The position numbers and the translations under genes were made by a program. Positions 24,466-32,330 of a stretch of DNA of 64,000 nt are shown in pieces (the stretch's first letter is position 1; the number at the start of each line of letters is the position of its first letter). The stretch is from Clostridiales bacterium. Lineage in GTDB: Bacteria; Bacillota; Clostridia; Oscillospirales; Acutalibacteraceae. The notes under the pieces were generated by a model that did not search any database, was not told the DNA's origin, and saw only the letters and a list, made by a program, of their open reading frames with translations. Location: the NCBI GenBank assembly GCA_019422525.1, contig JAHZDE010000007.1:62001-126000 (forward strand). Reading direction: 5' to 3'.

Positions 24466-25452
24466 ATGAGCATTCGTATTGGTATCGCAGGATATGGCAA
24501 TTTGGGCCGCGGCGTGGAGTGCGCCGTGAAACATAATCCGGATATGGAATTGAAAGCCGTATTTACTCGCCGTGACCCCGCATCCGTTTCTATTCTGACC
24601 CCTGGTGTCCCCGTGTATTCCATGGAAAAAGCTGTGGAAATGGAAAATGAAATTGATGTGCTGATTCTTTGCGGCGGAAGCGCTACCGATTTGCCGGTAC
24701 AGACTCCTGCTATGGCTGCCCATTTTAATGTGGTAGACAGCTTTGATACTCACGCAAAGATTCCCGAGCATTATGAAGCCGTTGACAAAGCCGCCAAAGC
24801 CGCTGGCAAAATCGCTGTCATTTCTGCTGGTTGGGACCCGGGCATGTTCTCCTTGAACCGCCTGTATGCCAATGCGATTCTGACGGACGGAAAAGACTAT
24901 ACCTTCTGGGGAAAAGGCGTCAGCCAGGGACATTCAGATGCTATTCGTCGGATTGAGGGTGTTCAGGATGCCCGTCAATATACCATTCCGGTGGAAAGCG
25001 CTGTGGAAGCTGTGCGTGCTGGTAAAAATCCCGAACTGTCTACCCGGGAAAAGCACACCCGCCTGTGCTATGTGGTAGCAAAAGAGGGTGCAGATACCGC
25101 CCGCATTGAAAATGAGATTAAGACCATGCCTAACTATTTCAGCGACTATGACACCACGGTGCATTTTATTTCCCAGGAAGAGCTGGACAGAGAGCACAAA
25201 GGCTTGCCTCATGGCGGTTGCGTGATTCGCAGTGGCCGTACCGGATGGGAAAATGAAAATCATCATGTGATTGAGTACAGCCTGAAGTTGGATTCCAATC
25301 CGGAATTCACCTCTTCTGTCATTATTGCCTGTGCCCGCGCTGCATTCCGGATGCAGCAGGAAGGACAGACTGGTTGCCGGACCATGCTGGATATTCCTCC
25401 GGCCTATCTGAGCGCCAAGAGTGGAGAGGAACTTCGCAGAACGTTGCTGTAA
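24466..25452 (+). CDS. ddh: meso-Diaminopimelate D-dehydrogenase
   Basis: A 328-residue cytoplasmic NADPH enzyme of the expected length. The N-terminal Rossmann motif GIAGYGNLGRG is followed by LCGGSATDLP, and SAGWDPGMFS is a strong family signature, as is LPHGGCVIRSG. It reductively aminates tetrahydrodipicolinate to meso-diaminopimelate in one step, feeding both lysine and peptidoglycan cross-linking and bypassing the succinylase, acetylase or LL-DAP aminotransferase routes. AAAGGA lies upstream of ATG 24466. A strong terminator follows. Confidence 0.95.
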   Translation: MSIRIGIAGYGNLGRGVECAVKHNPDMELKAVFTRRDPASVSILTPGVPVYSMEKAVEMENEIDVLILCGGSATDLPVQTPAMAAHFNVVDSFDTHAKIPEHYEAVDKAAKAAGKIAVISAGWDPGMFSLNRLYANAILTDGKDYTFWGKGVSQGHSDAIRRIEGVQDARQYTIPVESAVEAVRAGKNPELSTREKHTRLCYVVAKEGADTARIENEIKTMPNYFSDYDTTVHFISQEELDREHKGLPHGGCVIRSGRTGWENENHHVIEYSLKLDSNPEFTSSVIIACARAAFRMQQEGQTGCRTMLDIPPAYLSAKSGEELRRTLL

Positions 25453-25467
25453 GAGATGATAGAATGG

Positions 25468-25502
25468 GCGCGCTGTGCAATCTTGCACAGCGCGCTTTTT
25501 AT
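25468..25502 (+). terminator. Intrinsic terminator after ddh
   Basis: A 13-bp stem, GCGCGCTGTGCAA with TTGCACAGCGCGC, a 2-base loop and then T5. The next gene starts only 30 bases later. Confidence 0.88.
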
Positions 25503-25532
25503 AAGGTTTGATTTTTATGGAGGTGTTTGAGT

Positions 25533-26564
25533 ATGGCAATGAAACTGAATAAGGAATTACCCCTTCCGTCCCGTTTAAAAGAGGAATTTCCCCTGTCTGA
25601 TGAGTTGAAAGCTATTAAAGCCCGAAGAGATGCGGAAATCCGAAAAGTATTTACCGGGGAATCCGATAAGTTTTTAGTAATTGTAGGTCCCTGTTCGGCT
25701 GATAATGAGGATGCTGTGTGTGAATATGTTTCTCGCTTGGCAAAAGTCAGTGAAAAAGTGTCTGAGCGGCTGATTTTAATTCCCCGGATTTATACCAACA
25801 AGCCCCGCACCACTGGAGAAGGCTATAAGGGGATGCTGCATCAGCCGGAACCGGACAAAGCGCCGGATTTGCTGGGCGGCATTATTGCCATTCGAAAAAT
25901 GCATATCCGGGCTATTGCAGAAACAGGATTAACCGCTGCCGATGAAATGCTCTATCCGGAGAACCGAAGCTATTTGGATGATATTCTTTCCTATGAAGCC
26001 ATTGGCGCACGCTCGGTAGAAAATCAGCAGCACCGTCTGACAGCCAGCGGAATGGATATTCCGGTGGGAATGAAAAATCCTACCAGCGGAGATTTTTCTG
26101 TTATGCTCAATTCGGTTACCGCTGCTCAGTGGCCCCATACGTTTATTTATCGTGGATGTGACGTGACAACAGACGGTAACGATTTAGCTCATGTGATTTT
26201 GCGGGGCGGAGTGGACAAATATGGTACCTGTGTGCCCAACTATCACTATGAGGATTTGGTTCGGCTACTGGAGGAATATGAAAAGCGGGAACTGAAAAAT
26301 CCGGCTGCAATTATTGACGCGAATCATTCCAACTCCAATAAACAGTATAAAGAGCAAATCCGAATTGTCAGCGAAGTCCTTCACAGCCGCCGGTATCATC
26401 CCGGACTGCACAAACTGGTAAAAGGCGTTATGATTGAAAGCTATCTGGAAGAAGGAAAACAGCCTATTACGGACCATCGTGTTTTTGGAAAATCCATTAC
26501 CGATGCTTGCCTGGGGTGGGACGATACGGAAAAGCTCATTCGTACGATTGCAGAATCTGTTTAA
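25533..26564 (+). CDS. aroF: 3-Deoxy-7-phosphoheptulonate (DAHP) synthase, class I AroFGH type
   Basis: A 343-residue enzyme. ATG 25533 follows GGAGGTG by six bases. Family motifs are VGPCSADN, RIYTNKPRTTG, YKGMLHQP, GARSVENQQHR, MKNPTSGD and DANHSNSNKQ. It condenses phosphoenolpyruvate with erythrose 4-phosphate to start aromatic amino acid synthesis. The AroG/F/H-like form is normally feedback inhibited by an aromatic amino acid; which one cannot be read. The letter in the symbol is therefore provisional. It sits just after the ddh terminator, with little room for a separate promoter, so some readthrough from ddh is possible. Confidence 0.93.
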   Translation: MAMKLNKELPLPSRLKEEFPLSDELKAIKARRDAEIRKVFTGESDKFLVIVGPCSADNEDAVCEYVSRLAKVSEKVSERLILIPRIYTNKPRTTGEGYKGMLHQPEPDKAPDLLGGIIAIRKMHIRAIAETGLTAADEMLYPENRSYLDDILSYEAIGARSVENQQHRLTASGMDIPVGMKNPTSGDFSVMLNSVTAAQWPHTFIYRGCDVTTDGNDLAHVILRGGVDKYGTCVPNYHYEDLVRLLEEYEKRELKNPAAIIDANHSNSNKQYKEQIRIVSEVLHSRRYHPGLHKLVKGVMIESYLEEGKQPITDHRVFGKSITDACLGWDDTEKLIRTIAESV

Positions 26565-26651
26565 TTTTTACTCCAAATGAATATGCAAAAATCATGAATC
26601 ATGGTGTAAAGAAGAGAAATGATGAAGATAAAAAAATGGAGATGATGCCTG

Positions 26652-27608
26652 TTGAATCGTATGCTGCGCGGAATGGTTTTTACCATCATCTCCGCACTGC
26701 TGTTTGGTGTTACGCCTATATTGGCCAGTATGACGTTTCAGATGGGAAGTAATGCCAATACGCTTACTTTTTACCGGAATATTATGGTGGTGCCGGTGCT
26801 GCTGTGCATCATGGGGATTCGGAAAACCCCGTTTCGTATTACGCTGAAAGAGTTGGGATTTTTGTTGCTGGTAGGCGTAGTGTTCCGGGCCAGTACAACC
26901 TATATGCTGTATGAATCCTACAATTATGTGGGAGTGGGGACGGCTACTACCCTGCATTTTCTGTATCCGGTGGTAACTGCGCTGATTTGCCGGGTGATTT
27001 TCCGGGAGCGACTGGGAAAATGGAAGTTAATCGCTTTGTTGGCTGCTGTGATAGGAATCTTTTTCTTTTTGGATAAGGACGGAAATGCGGCTTTGCCAGG
27101 AGTCCTGTTGGCATTGGCATCGGCAATCACCTATGGCTGTTATTTGACAGGTATGGATAAAACTCCCTTGCGCAGTATGAATCCCAATAAGGTGGCCTGT
27201 TATATGGGTTTTACCAATGCAATGGCCATGGTTATTGTGGATATTCCAGTTGGAAAGATAAACTATGCACTACCGCCGTTAGCTATGTTATATACGTTTA
27301 TTGTGGCAATTTGCACCTCCTTTTTGGCTGTCGCTTTGCTGCAAAAAGGAATTCAGGATTTGGGAGCCAGTACGGCAGCGGTCTTTTGTATGTTTGAGCC
27401 GGTCTCCAGTGTATTGTCCGGATGGCTGTTTTTACATGAAGAAATGACCTGGGAAAAGCTGATGGGATGTGTGGTCATTTTGGGGGCGGTAACGGTAATG
27501 GTGTTGGCCGACTTGCGAAGCCAAAAACGTACCCAGGCATTGGGAAAACCAGTGCATTACCACAGTAAATCGGTTGAAAACCCTGTTGAAACAGGTGAAA
27601 ACCTGTGA
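26652..27608 (+). CDS. DMT-superfamily (EamA) transporter
   Basis: A 318-residue protein with ten membrane segments in two EamA repeats. The first includes ISALLFGVTPILA and GTATTLHFLYPVVTA; the second includes GASTAAVFCMFEPVSSVL and GWLFLHEEMTWEKLMG, both typical. The start is TTG 26652 with GGAG ten bases upstream; ATG 26661 is an alternative. Such proteins usually export metabolites or amino acids. It follows the DAHP synthase gene by 87 bases with no terminator, so a link to aromatic amino acid efflux is possible but unproven. Confidence 0.88.
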   Translation: MNRMLRGMVFTIISALLFGVTPILASMTFQMGSNANTLTFYRNIMVVPVLLCIMGIRKTPFRITLKELGFLLLVGVVFRASTTYMLYESYNYVGVGTATTLHFLYPVVTALICRVIFRERLGKWKLIALLAAVIGIFFFLDKDGNAALPGVLLALASAITYGCYLTGMDKTPLRSMNPNKVACYMGFTNAMAMVIVDIPVGKINYALPPLAMLYTFIVAICTSFLAVALLQKGIQDLGASTAAVFCMFEPVSSVLSGWLFLHEEMTWEKLMGCVVILGAVTVMVLADLRSQKRTQALGKPVHYHSKSVENPVETGENL

Positions 27609-27828
27609 TTAAACTCCTAAAATTGAGAAAAAATGAACTTGTACGGACTTTTTCTTTTACAAAATCCTTTTGAAAACAGGAACCGGAACCCGGCAGACCT
27701 CACAAACTCGACAAAAACTGACTTTTTTGGTGGAACTGTCTCGGATTGTATGTTATGATAAGTATGTTGTGACGTTCCGGGAATATATAGAATTCCGGAG
27801 AATAAAATTAAAAAGTAAGGAGAACGGT

Positions 27829-28980
27829 ATGGACAGACAGACGGATGCACAGCTTTTTTTCAGTGAAGGTGACTGTGTGGCTCCTTTAGGGCTAATCCCG
27901 TTGGAAGGAGCCCGTGAACTGGGAGAGAAAATTAATGCCCATTTGGTTCGCTGGGCAAAGGAAGCAGGCCGCAATCAGGATAATTTTATTGTTGAAAGCG
28001 AATGCCCCCGTTTTTCCTCCGGTGACGGAAAAGGTTTGATTAAATCTACCGTCCGTGGAGATGATTTGTATTTTATTGTAGATGTGGGAAATTATTCCTG
28101 TACCTACAACATGTTTGGCCGCAAAAACTGCATGTCTCCTGATGACCATTTTCAGGACTTGAAGCGACTGATTCAGGCTGCCAGTGGTAAGGCACACCGA
28201 ATCAATGTCATTATGCCGCTTCTGTATGGTGGCCGTCAGCATCGCCGCAGTTATCGCGAATCTTTGGATTGCGCTGTGATGCTGCAGGAATTGGCTGCTA
28301 TGGGCGTTTCCAATGTAGTAACATTTGATGCCCATGACCCCCGTGTGCAGAATGCCGTTCCCCTGATGGGATTTGACAATGTGATGCCCACCTACCAGGT
28401 GCTGAAGACTTTGTTCCGCAATGTACCGGATATTTCGCTGACTCGTGACCATTTTATGATCGTCAGCCCTGACGAAGGTGCAATGAACCGGAATATGTAT
28501 TATGCTTCTGTGCTGGGTGTTGATTTGGGTATGTTCTATAAGCGCCGCGACTATTCTCGGATTGTGAATGGCCGTAACCCCATTGTGGCTCATGAATATC
28601 TGGGCTCTTCGGTGGAAGGAAAGGATGTCTTTATCGCCGATGACATTATTTCTTCCGGTGAATCCATGCTGGATATCGCTTATGCATTGAAAAAGCAGAA
28701 CGCCGGCCGGATTTTTGCATATGCAACCTATGCAATCTTCACCAACGGACTGGACGCTTTTGATAAAGCATATGAGATGGGATATATTTCCGGCGTGCTG
28801 GGCAGCAACCTGACTTATCGTTCTCCTGAGCTTCGGCAGAGAGAATGGTTCTTTGAGGTAGATGTTTCCAAATATATTGCCTACTTTATTGCAGCATTGA
28901 ACCATGATAATTCTGTCAGTACAATCATTGATCCTCATGAAAAAATTGAGCAGCTTTTAAAAGCTCGCGGCCAAAGATAA
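27829..28980 (+). CDS. Ribose-phosphate pyrophosphokinase (PRPP synthetase), divergent long form
   Basis: A 383-residue cytoplasmic enzyme. ATG 27829 has AAGGAG six bases upstream; the open frame runs farther but over non-coding sequence. Motifs of PRPP synthetases are present: MPLLYGGRQHRRSYRES, VVTFDAHDPR, VSPDEGAMNR and the PRPP-binding loop VFIADDIISSGESMLD. It is about 70 residues longer than the common Prs, with an N-terminal extension and changes in the PRPP loop, so it may be a clade-specific second enzyme or have a different partner substrate. Likely reaction: ribose 5-phosphate plus ATP to PRPP and AMP. The 220-base gap before it is AT-rich and holds a possible -10 (TATGAT, near 27752). 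Confidence 0.8.
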   Translation: MDRQTDAQLFFSEGDCVAPLGLIPLEGARELGEKINAHLVRWAKEAGRNQDNFIVESECPRFSSGDGKGLIKSTVRGDDLYFIVDVGNYSCTYNMFGRKNCMSPDDHFQDLKRLIQAASGKAHRINVIMPLLYGGRQHRRSYRESLDCAVMLQELAAMGVSNVVTFDAHDPRVQNAVPLMGFDNVMPTYQVLKTLFRNVPDISLTRDHFMIVSPDEGAMNRNMYYASVLGVDLGMFYKRRDYSRIVNGRNPIVAHEYLGSSVEGKDVFIADDIISSGESMLDIAYALKKQNAGRIFAYATYAIFTNGLDAFDKAYEMGYISGVLGSNLTYRSPELRQREWFFEVDVSKYIAYFIAALNHDNSVSTIIDPHEKIEQLLKARGQR

Positions 28981-28994
28981 ACTTGATGTTTTCA

Positions 28995-29041
28995 CAGCCT
29001 CTAAATGCCGGCTTTTTCCGGATTTTAGAGGCTGTTTTTTT
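28995..29041 (+). terminator. Intrinsic terminator after the PRPP synthetase-like gene
   Basis: CAGCCTCTAAA pairs with TTTAGAGGCTG around an inner CCGG/CCGG stem, followed by T7. Confidence 0.9.
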
Positions 29042-29054
29042 ATGAGACCCGTGT

Positions 29055-29083
29055 TTGCATTATAAGGAGATTCGAGGTATAAT
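29055..29083 (+). promoter_or_regulatory. Promoter of the AraC-type gene
   Basis: TTGCAT, 17 bases, TATAAT, about 50 bases before the start codon. Confidence 0.7.
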
Positions 29084-29132
29084 CAGGTTATACACAGCAA
29101 ACTGGACATTTTTTGCAGGAAGGAGGGCCCTG

Positions 29133-29978
29133 ATGCCTGTAGAAGAAGAATGGAACAGCCTGCCGCTGTATGAAAACCGATATGGAGTTTTTGCTTGTCA
29201 CCGAAGTCGGGATTTAACATTTCCTCCCCATCTGCATCCTGATTTAGAATTGGTTTTTATCGAAAAGGGGAAAATCCTTTTACAGGAAGGCGGAAAGGAT
29301 TATTTGCTGCATCCCGGAGATTGTGCCGTGGTTTTTCCCGGAAGAATTCACAGTTTTGAGACGCAGGGCGAAAGCTGTATGCTGTTAGCTTTGTGTCCTA
29401 CTGAAATGGCGGGAGAATTTCGTCGTACACTGTTGCGGTGTATTCCCGATGTTCCGGTAGTGGTAGAAAGAAAACTGCATCCGAATGTTGGATATGCTAT
29501 GCGGGGGTTGAGAGAAATCTTTTCGCAGGGTGGTAGCCTTCCCGCGGCAAGAGCCTTTGTGCAATTGATTTTAGCAAGGGTTATCCCCTGTATGGAAATG
29601 AAGGAAAATACAGACACCCCACCCGCAGATTTAACGGCACAGGTTATTGGATGGATTTCGGAGAATTATGCTGAACCGGTTTCTCTGGATATTCTGGCGG
29701 AAAAGCTGCAGGTGAGTAAGTATCGGGTGTCCCGGGTTTTTGGTGAGAAACTGCATACCAGCTTGAGTGAGTATGTAAACCGTCTTCGCATTGACCATGC
29801 ACAGGCGCTGCTTCAGGCAACGGAAGAAGATGTCCTGTCCATTTGTCGTGCTTGTGGGTACGAAAACCCCAGAACGTTTAATCGGGAGTTTAAAAGGATA
29901 TGCGGCTGCACTCCCAGAGAATATCGTCATAATGCGCAGGCGGCTAAACAGGAATCTGCAGCCTATGAGAGGAAGTAG
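29133..29978 (+). CDS. AraC-family transcription regulator with cupin sensor domain
   Basis: A 281-residue regulator. ATG 29133 is six bases after AGGAGG. The N-terminal half is a cupin (FPPHLHPDLELVFIEKGK and HPGDCAVVFPGRIH) with metal-type histidines; the C-terminal half has two helix-turn-helix units (LDILAEKLQVSKYRVSRVF and ICRACGYENPRTFNREFKR). Such proteins sense a small ligand, often a sugar. It ends four bases before the MarR-type gene, so the two are one transcript. Target genes are not evident. Confidence 0.9.
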   Translation: MPVEEEWNSLPLYENRYGVFACHRSRDLTFPPHLHPDLELVFIEKGKILLQEGGKDYLLHPGDCAVVFPGRIHSFETQGESCMLLALCPTEMAGEFRRTLLRCIPDVPVVVERKLHPNVGYAMRGLREIFSQGGSLPAARAFVQLILARVIPCMEMKENTDTPPADLTAQVIGWISENYAEPVSLDILAEKLQVSKYRVSRVFGEKLHTSLSEYVNRLRIDHAQALLQATEEDVLSICRACGYENPRTFNREFKRICGCTPREYRHNAQAAKQESAAYERK

Positions 29979-29981
29979 AAT

Positions 29982-30440
29982 ATGGGTCAGGAAAAAATTA
30001 TGAACCAGTTTCTGGTGGAAGTGTTCCACGAAGTCCTTCGCAGAGAAGATGCGGCGATCTCATCGGGAGGATTCCCCAACCTTTCATCTCGTGAAATCCA
30101 TGTGATTGAAGCAGTGTGCCGCGCACAGGAACGAGGGGAAAATGAGAATAGCAGTGCGGAAATTGCCAGAAGCCTTGGAGTAACGGCAGGAACTTTGTCG
30201 GCGGCAGTAAAGGTGCTGGAAAGAAAAGGGTATTTGTATCGTCGCAGAGATGACAGGGATAAACGAATTGTTCGGCTCATGGTCACCGAAGAAGGAAGGG
30301 AAGCAAACCGCTTTCACGAAGAATTTCATCAGAAGATGATAAAGGCAGTACTGGAAGTCCTGACTCCGGAAGAAGCAGCTGTGTTTGCAAAATCATTGGA
30401 GGCAATTGCTGGATTTTTCCGGCGTGATTCTGCTACATAA
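29982..30440 (+). CDS. MarR-family regulator, FabT-like
   Basis: A 152-residue winged-helix regulator. ATG 29982 follows AGAGGAAG. The N-terminus MNQFLVEVFHEVLRREDAAI and the segment LSSREIHVIEAV resemble FabT, the repressor of fatty-acid synthesis genes in Firmicutes; the wing holds RRRDDRDKRIVRL. However, no fab genes are adjacent: AraC precedes it and cysK follows. The call to the MarR family is firm, the FabT assignment only suggestive. Confidence 0.85.
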   Translation: MGQEKIMNQFLVEVFHEVLRREDAAISSGGFPNLSSREIHVIEAVCRAQERGENENSSAEIARSLGVTAGTLSAAVKVLERKGYLYRRRDDRDKRIVRLMVTEEGREANRFHEEFHQKMIKAVLEVLTPEEAAVFAKSLEAIAGFFRRDSAT

Positions 30441-30546
30441 AAGAGCTTACGGGTAAACGAAAAGGAAAGGGGCTAAATAGCCCGATAAAATCGTATAGTA
30501 TATCTATTATGGGAGATATATTTTGAGAGAAAGGCGGTTAGATACC

Positions 30547-31479
30547 ATGCTTTATAAAAGTTTGCCGGAATTGATTGGAAATACTCCGCTTCTGGAATTG
30601 GGAAGATATAGTGCAGCGTGTGGACTGAAGGTGCCGGTGTTAGCCAAACTGGAAGCCTTTAATCCAGCTGGAAGTGTGAAAGACCGAGTAGGGCTGAACA
30701 TGATTTTGGACGCAGAAGAAAAGGGCCTGTTGAAGGAGGGTTCCGTGATTATTGAGCCTACCAGTGGAAACACAGGAATCGGCTTGGCTTGTGTGGCGGC
30801 CTCCAGAGGGTATCAGGTGATTTTGACTATGCCCGAGACGATGAGTGTAGAGCGCCGGAAGCTGTTAGCTGCTTATGGAGCAAAACTGGTGTTAACACCC
30901 GGAGAAAAGGGAATGCAGGGGGCTGTGGAAAAAGCCCAGGAGCTGGTACGGGAAATTCCCGGTGCGATTCTTGCAGGGCAGTTTGATAATCCGGCCAACC
31001 CCCAGGCTCATGAAAAAACTACCGGCCCTGAAATCTGGAAGGATACCGAGGGCCATGTGGACATTTTTGTGGCTGGAATTGGTACAGGTGGAACACTGAG
31101 CGGTGTGGGTACATATTTGAAAAAACAGAATCCTGCAGTCCAGGTGATTGGCATAGAGCCAGAGGATTCACCGCTGTTGAGCCGTGGCGTTGCTGGCCCT
31201 CACGGATTGCAGGGGCTTGGAGCGAATTTTGTTCCGAAAAACTTTCATGCGCAGGTGTGTGACCGGCTGATAACCGTTACAACGGAAAATGCTTATGAAG
31301 CATGCCGGAAACTGGCCAAAACCGAAGGATTTTTGGCGGGAATCAGCTCCGGTGCAGCTCTTTGGGCGGCAACCGTTGTGGCAGGCGAGGCCGAAAATGA
31401 AGGAAAACATGTGGTGGTTTTGCTGCCGGATACTGGCGAACGATATTTGTCTACTCCTCTTTTTAGCGAAGAATCATAA
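30547..31479 (+). CDS. cysK: Cysteine synthase A (O-acetylserine sulfhydrylase)
   Basis: A 310-residue PLP enzyme. ATG 30547 gives the standard start MLYKSLPELIGNTPLLEL; an upstream in-frame TTG at 30523 is less likely. Lys45 in NPAGSVKDR binds PLP, PTSGNTGIGLA is the substrate loop and GIGTGGTLSGVG the phosphate loop. It makes cysteine from O-acetylserine and sulfide. The region before it holds TATAGTATA-like -10 sequences. A terminator follows the gene. Confidence 0.94.
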   Translation: MLYKSLPELIGNTPLLELGRYSAACGLKVPVLAKLEAFNPAGSVKDRVGLNMILDAEEKGLLKEGSVIIEPTSGNTGIGLACVAASRGYQVILTMPETMSVERRKLLAAYGAKLVLTPGEKGMQGAVEKAQELVREIPGAILAGQFDNPANPQAHEKTTGPEIWKDTEGHVDIFVAGIGTGGTLSGVGTYLKKQNPAVQVIGIEPEDSPLLSRGVAGPHGLQGLGANFVPKNFHAQVCDRLITVTTENAYEACRKLAKTEGFLAGISSGAALWAATVVAGEAENEGKHVVVLLPDTGERYLSTPLFSEES

Positions 31480-31482
31480 AAT

Positions 31483-31522
31483 ATGCGCTCGGTGGATTGT
31501 TTCCCCGGGCGTATTTCTTTTT
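31483..31522 (+). terminator. Intrinsic terminator after cysK
   Basis: ATGCGCTCGG pairs with CCGGGCGTAT (two G-U pairs), followed by TTCTTTTTC. Confidence 0.7.
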
Positions 31523-31628
31523 CAGAATTTTCTCGAAGAACTTCACCAGATAGTATAGATTTATTCACAAAAGACCGTTATACTGTTACTAAAATATATA
31601 TCCTTTGGGCGGCAACGGAGGTTAGAAA

Positions 31629-32330
31629 ATGGCTTTTGTAGAATTTAAAAATGTAACCAAGTACTACCAAATGGGCGGACAAAGGATTGCTGCTGCTGAT
31701 GGTGTAAATTTTGAGGTGGAACAAGGGGAATTTGTCGTCATAGTGGGTCCCAGTGGCGCCGGCAAAACAACGGTTTTGAATATTTTGGGTGGGATTGATA
31801 CCTGTTCTGGCGGAAAGATTTTTTTGGATGGGGAAGAAGTCAGCGCCTATTCTCCCAAAAAGCTGACAGAATACCGTCGATATGATGTAGGCTTTGTATT
31901 TCAGTTTTATAATCTGGTACAAAATCTGACTGCATTGGAAAATGTAGAATTAGCTTCCCAAATTTGCCGGAATCCCATGGATGCAGAAGAAGCCCTGCGC
32001 CTGGTTGGACTGGAAGAACGAATGAAAAATTTTCCCTCTCAGCTTTCCGGCGGTGAACAGCAGCGGGTAGCCATTGCTCGTGCGTTGGCCAAAAACCCCA
32101 AGCTGCTGCTGTGTGATGAGCCTACCGGTGCTTTGGACTATGTAACGGGAAAAAATATTTTAAAATTGCTGCAGGATACTTGCCGGAATACCGGAAAGAC
32201 CGTCATTGTCATTACCCATAACCAAGCGTTTACGGCTATGGCTGATCGTGTTATTCGTATCAAAAGTGGGCGTGTGCTGGAAATGACCCGAAACGAAGCG
32301 CCGCTTCCCGCAGAAAGGATTGAGTGGTAA
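31629..32330 (+). CDS. ABC transporter ATP-binding protein, MacB/LolD-like
   Basis: A 233-residue ATPase with Walker A GPSGAGKTT, signature LSGGEQQR, Walker B LLLCDEPTGALD and switch histidine VITHN. This class pairs with FtsX-type permeases and drives mechanical or lipid/peptide export rather than nutrient uptake. Its TAA stop overlaps the ATG of the large permease gene (TAATG), so the two products are coupled and form one complex. Confidence 0.94.
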   Translation: MAFVEFKNVTKYYQMGGQRIAAADGVNFEVEQGEFVVIVGPSGAGKTTVLNILGGIDTCSGGKIFLDGEEVSAYSPKKLTEYRRYDVGFVFQFYNLVQNLTALENVELASQICRNPMDAEEALRLVGLEERMKNFPSQLSGGEQQRVAIARALAKNPKLLLCDEPTGALDYVTGKNILKLLQDTCRNTGKTVIVITHNQAFTAMADRVIRIKSGRVLEMTRNEAPLPAERIEW

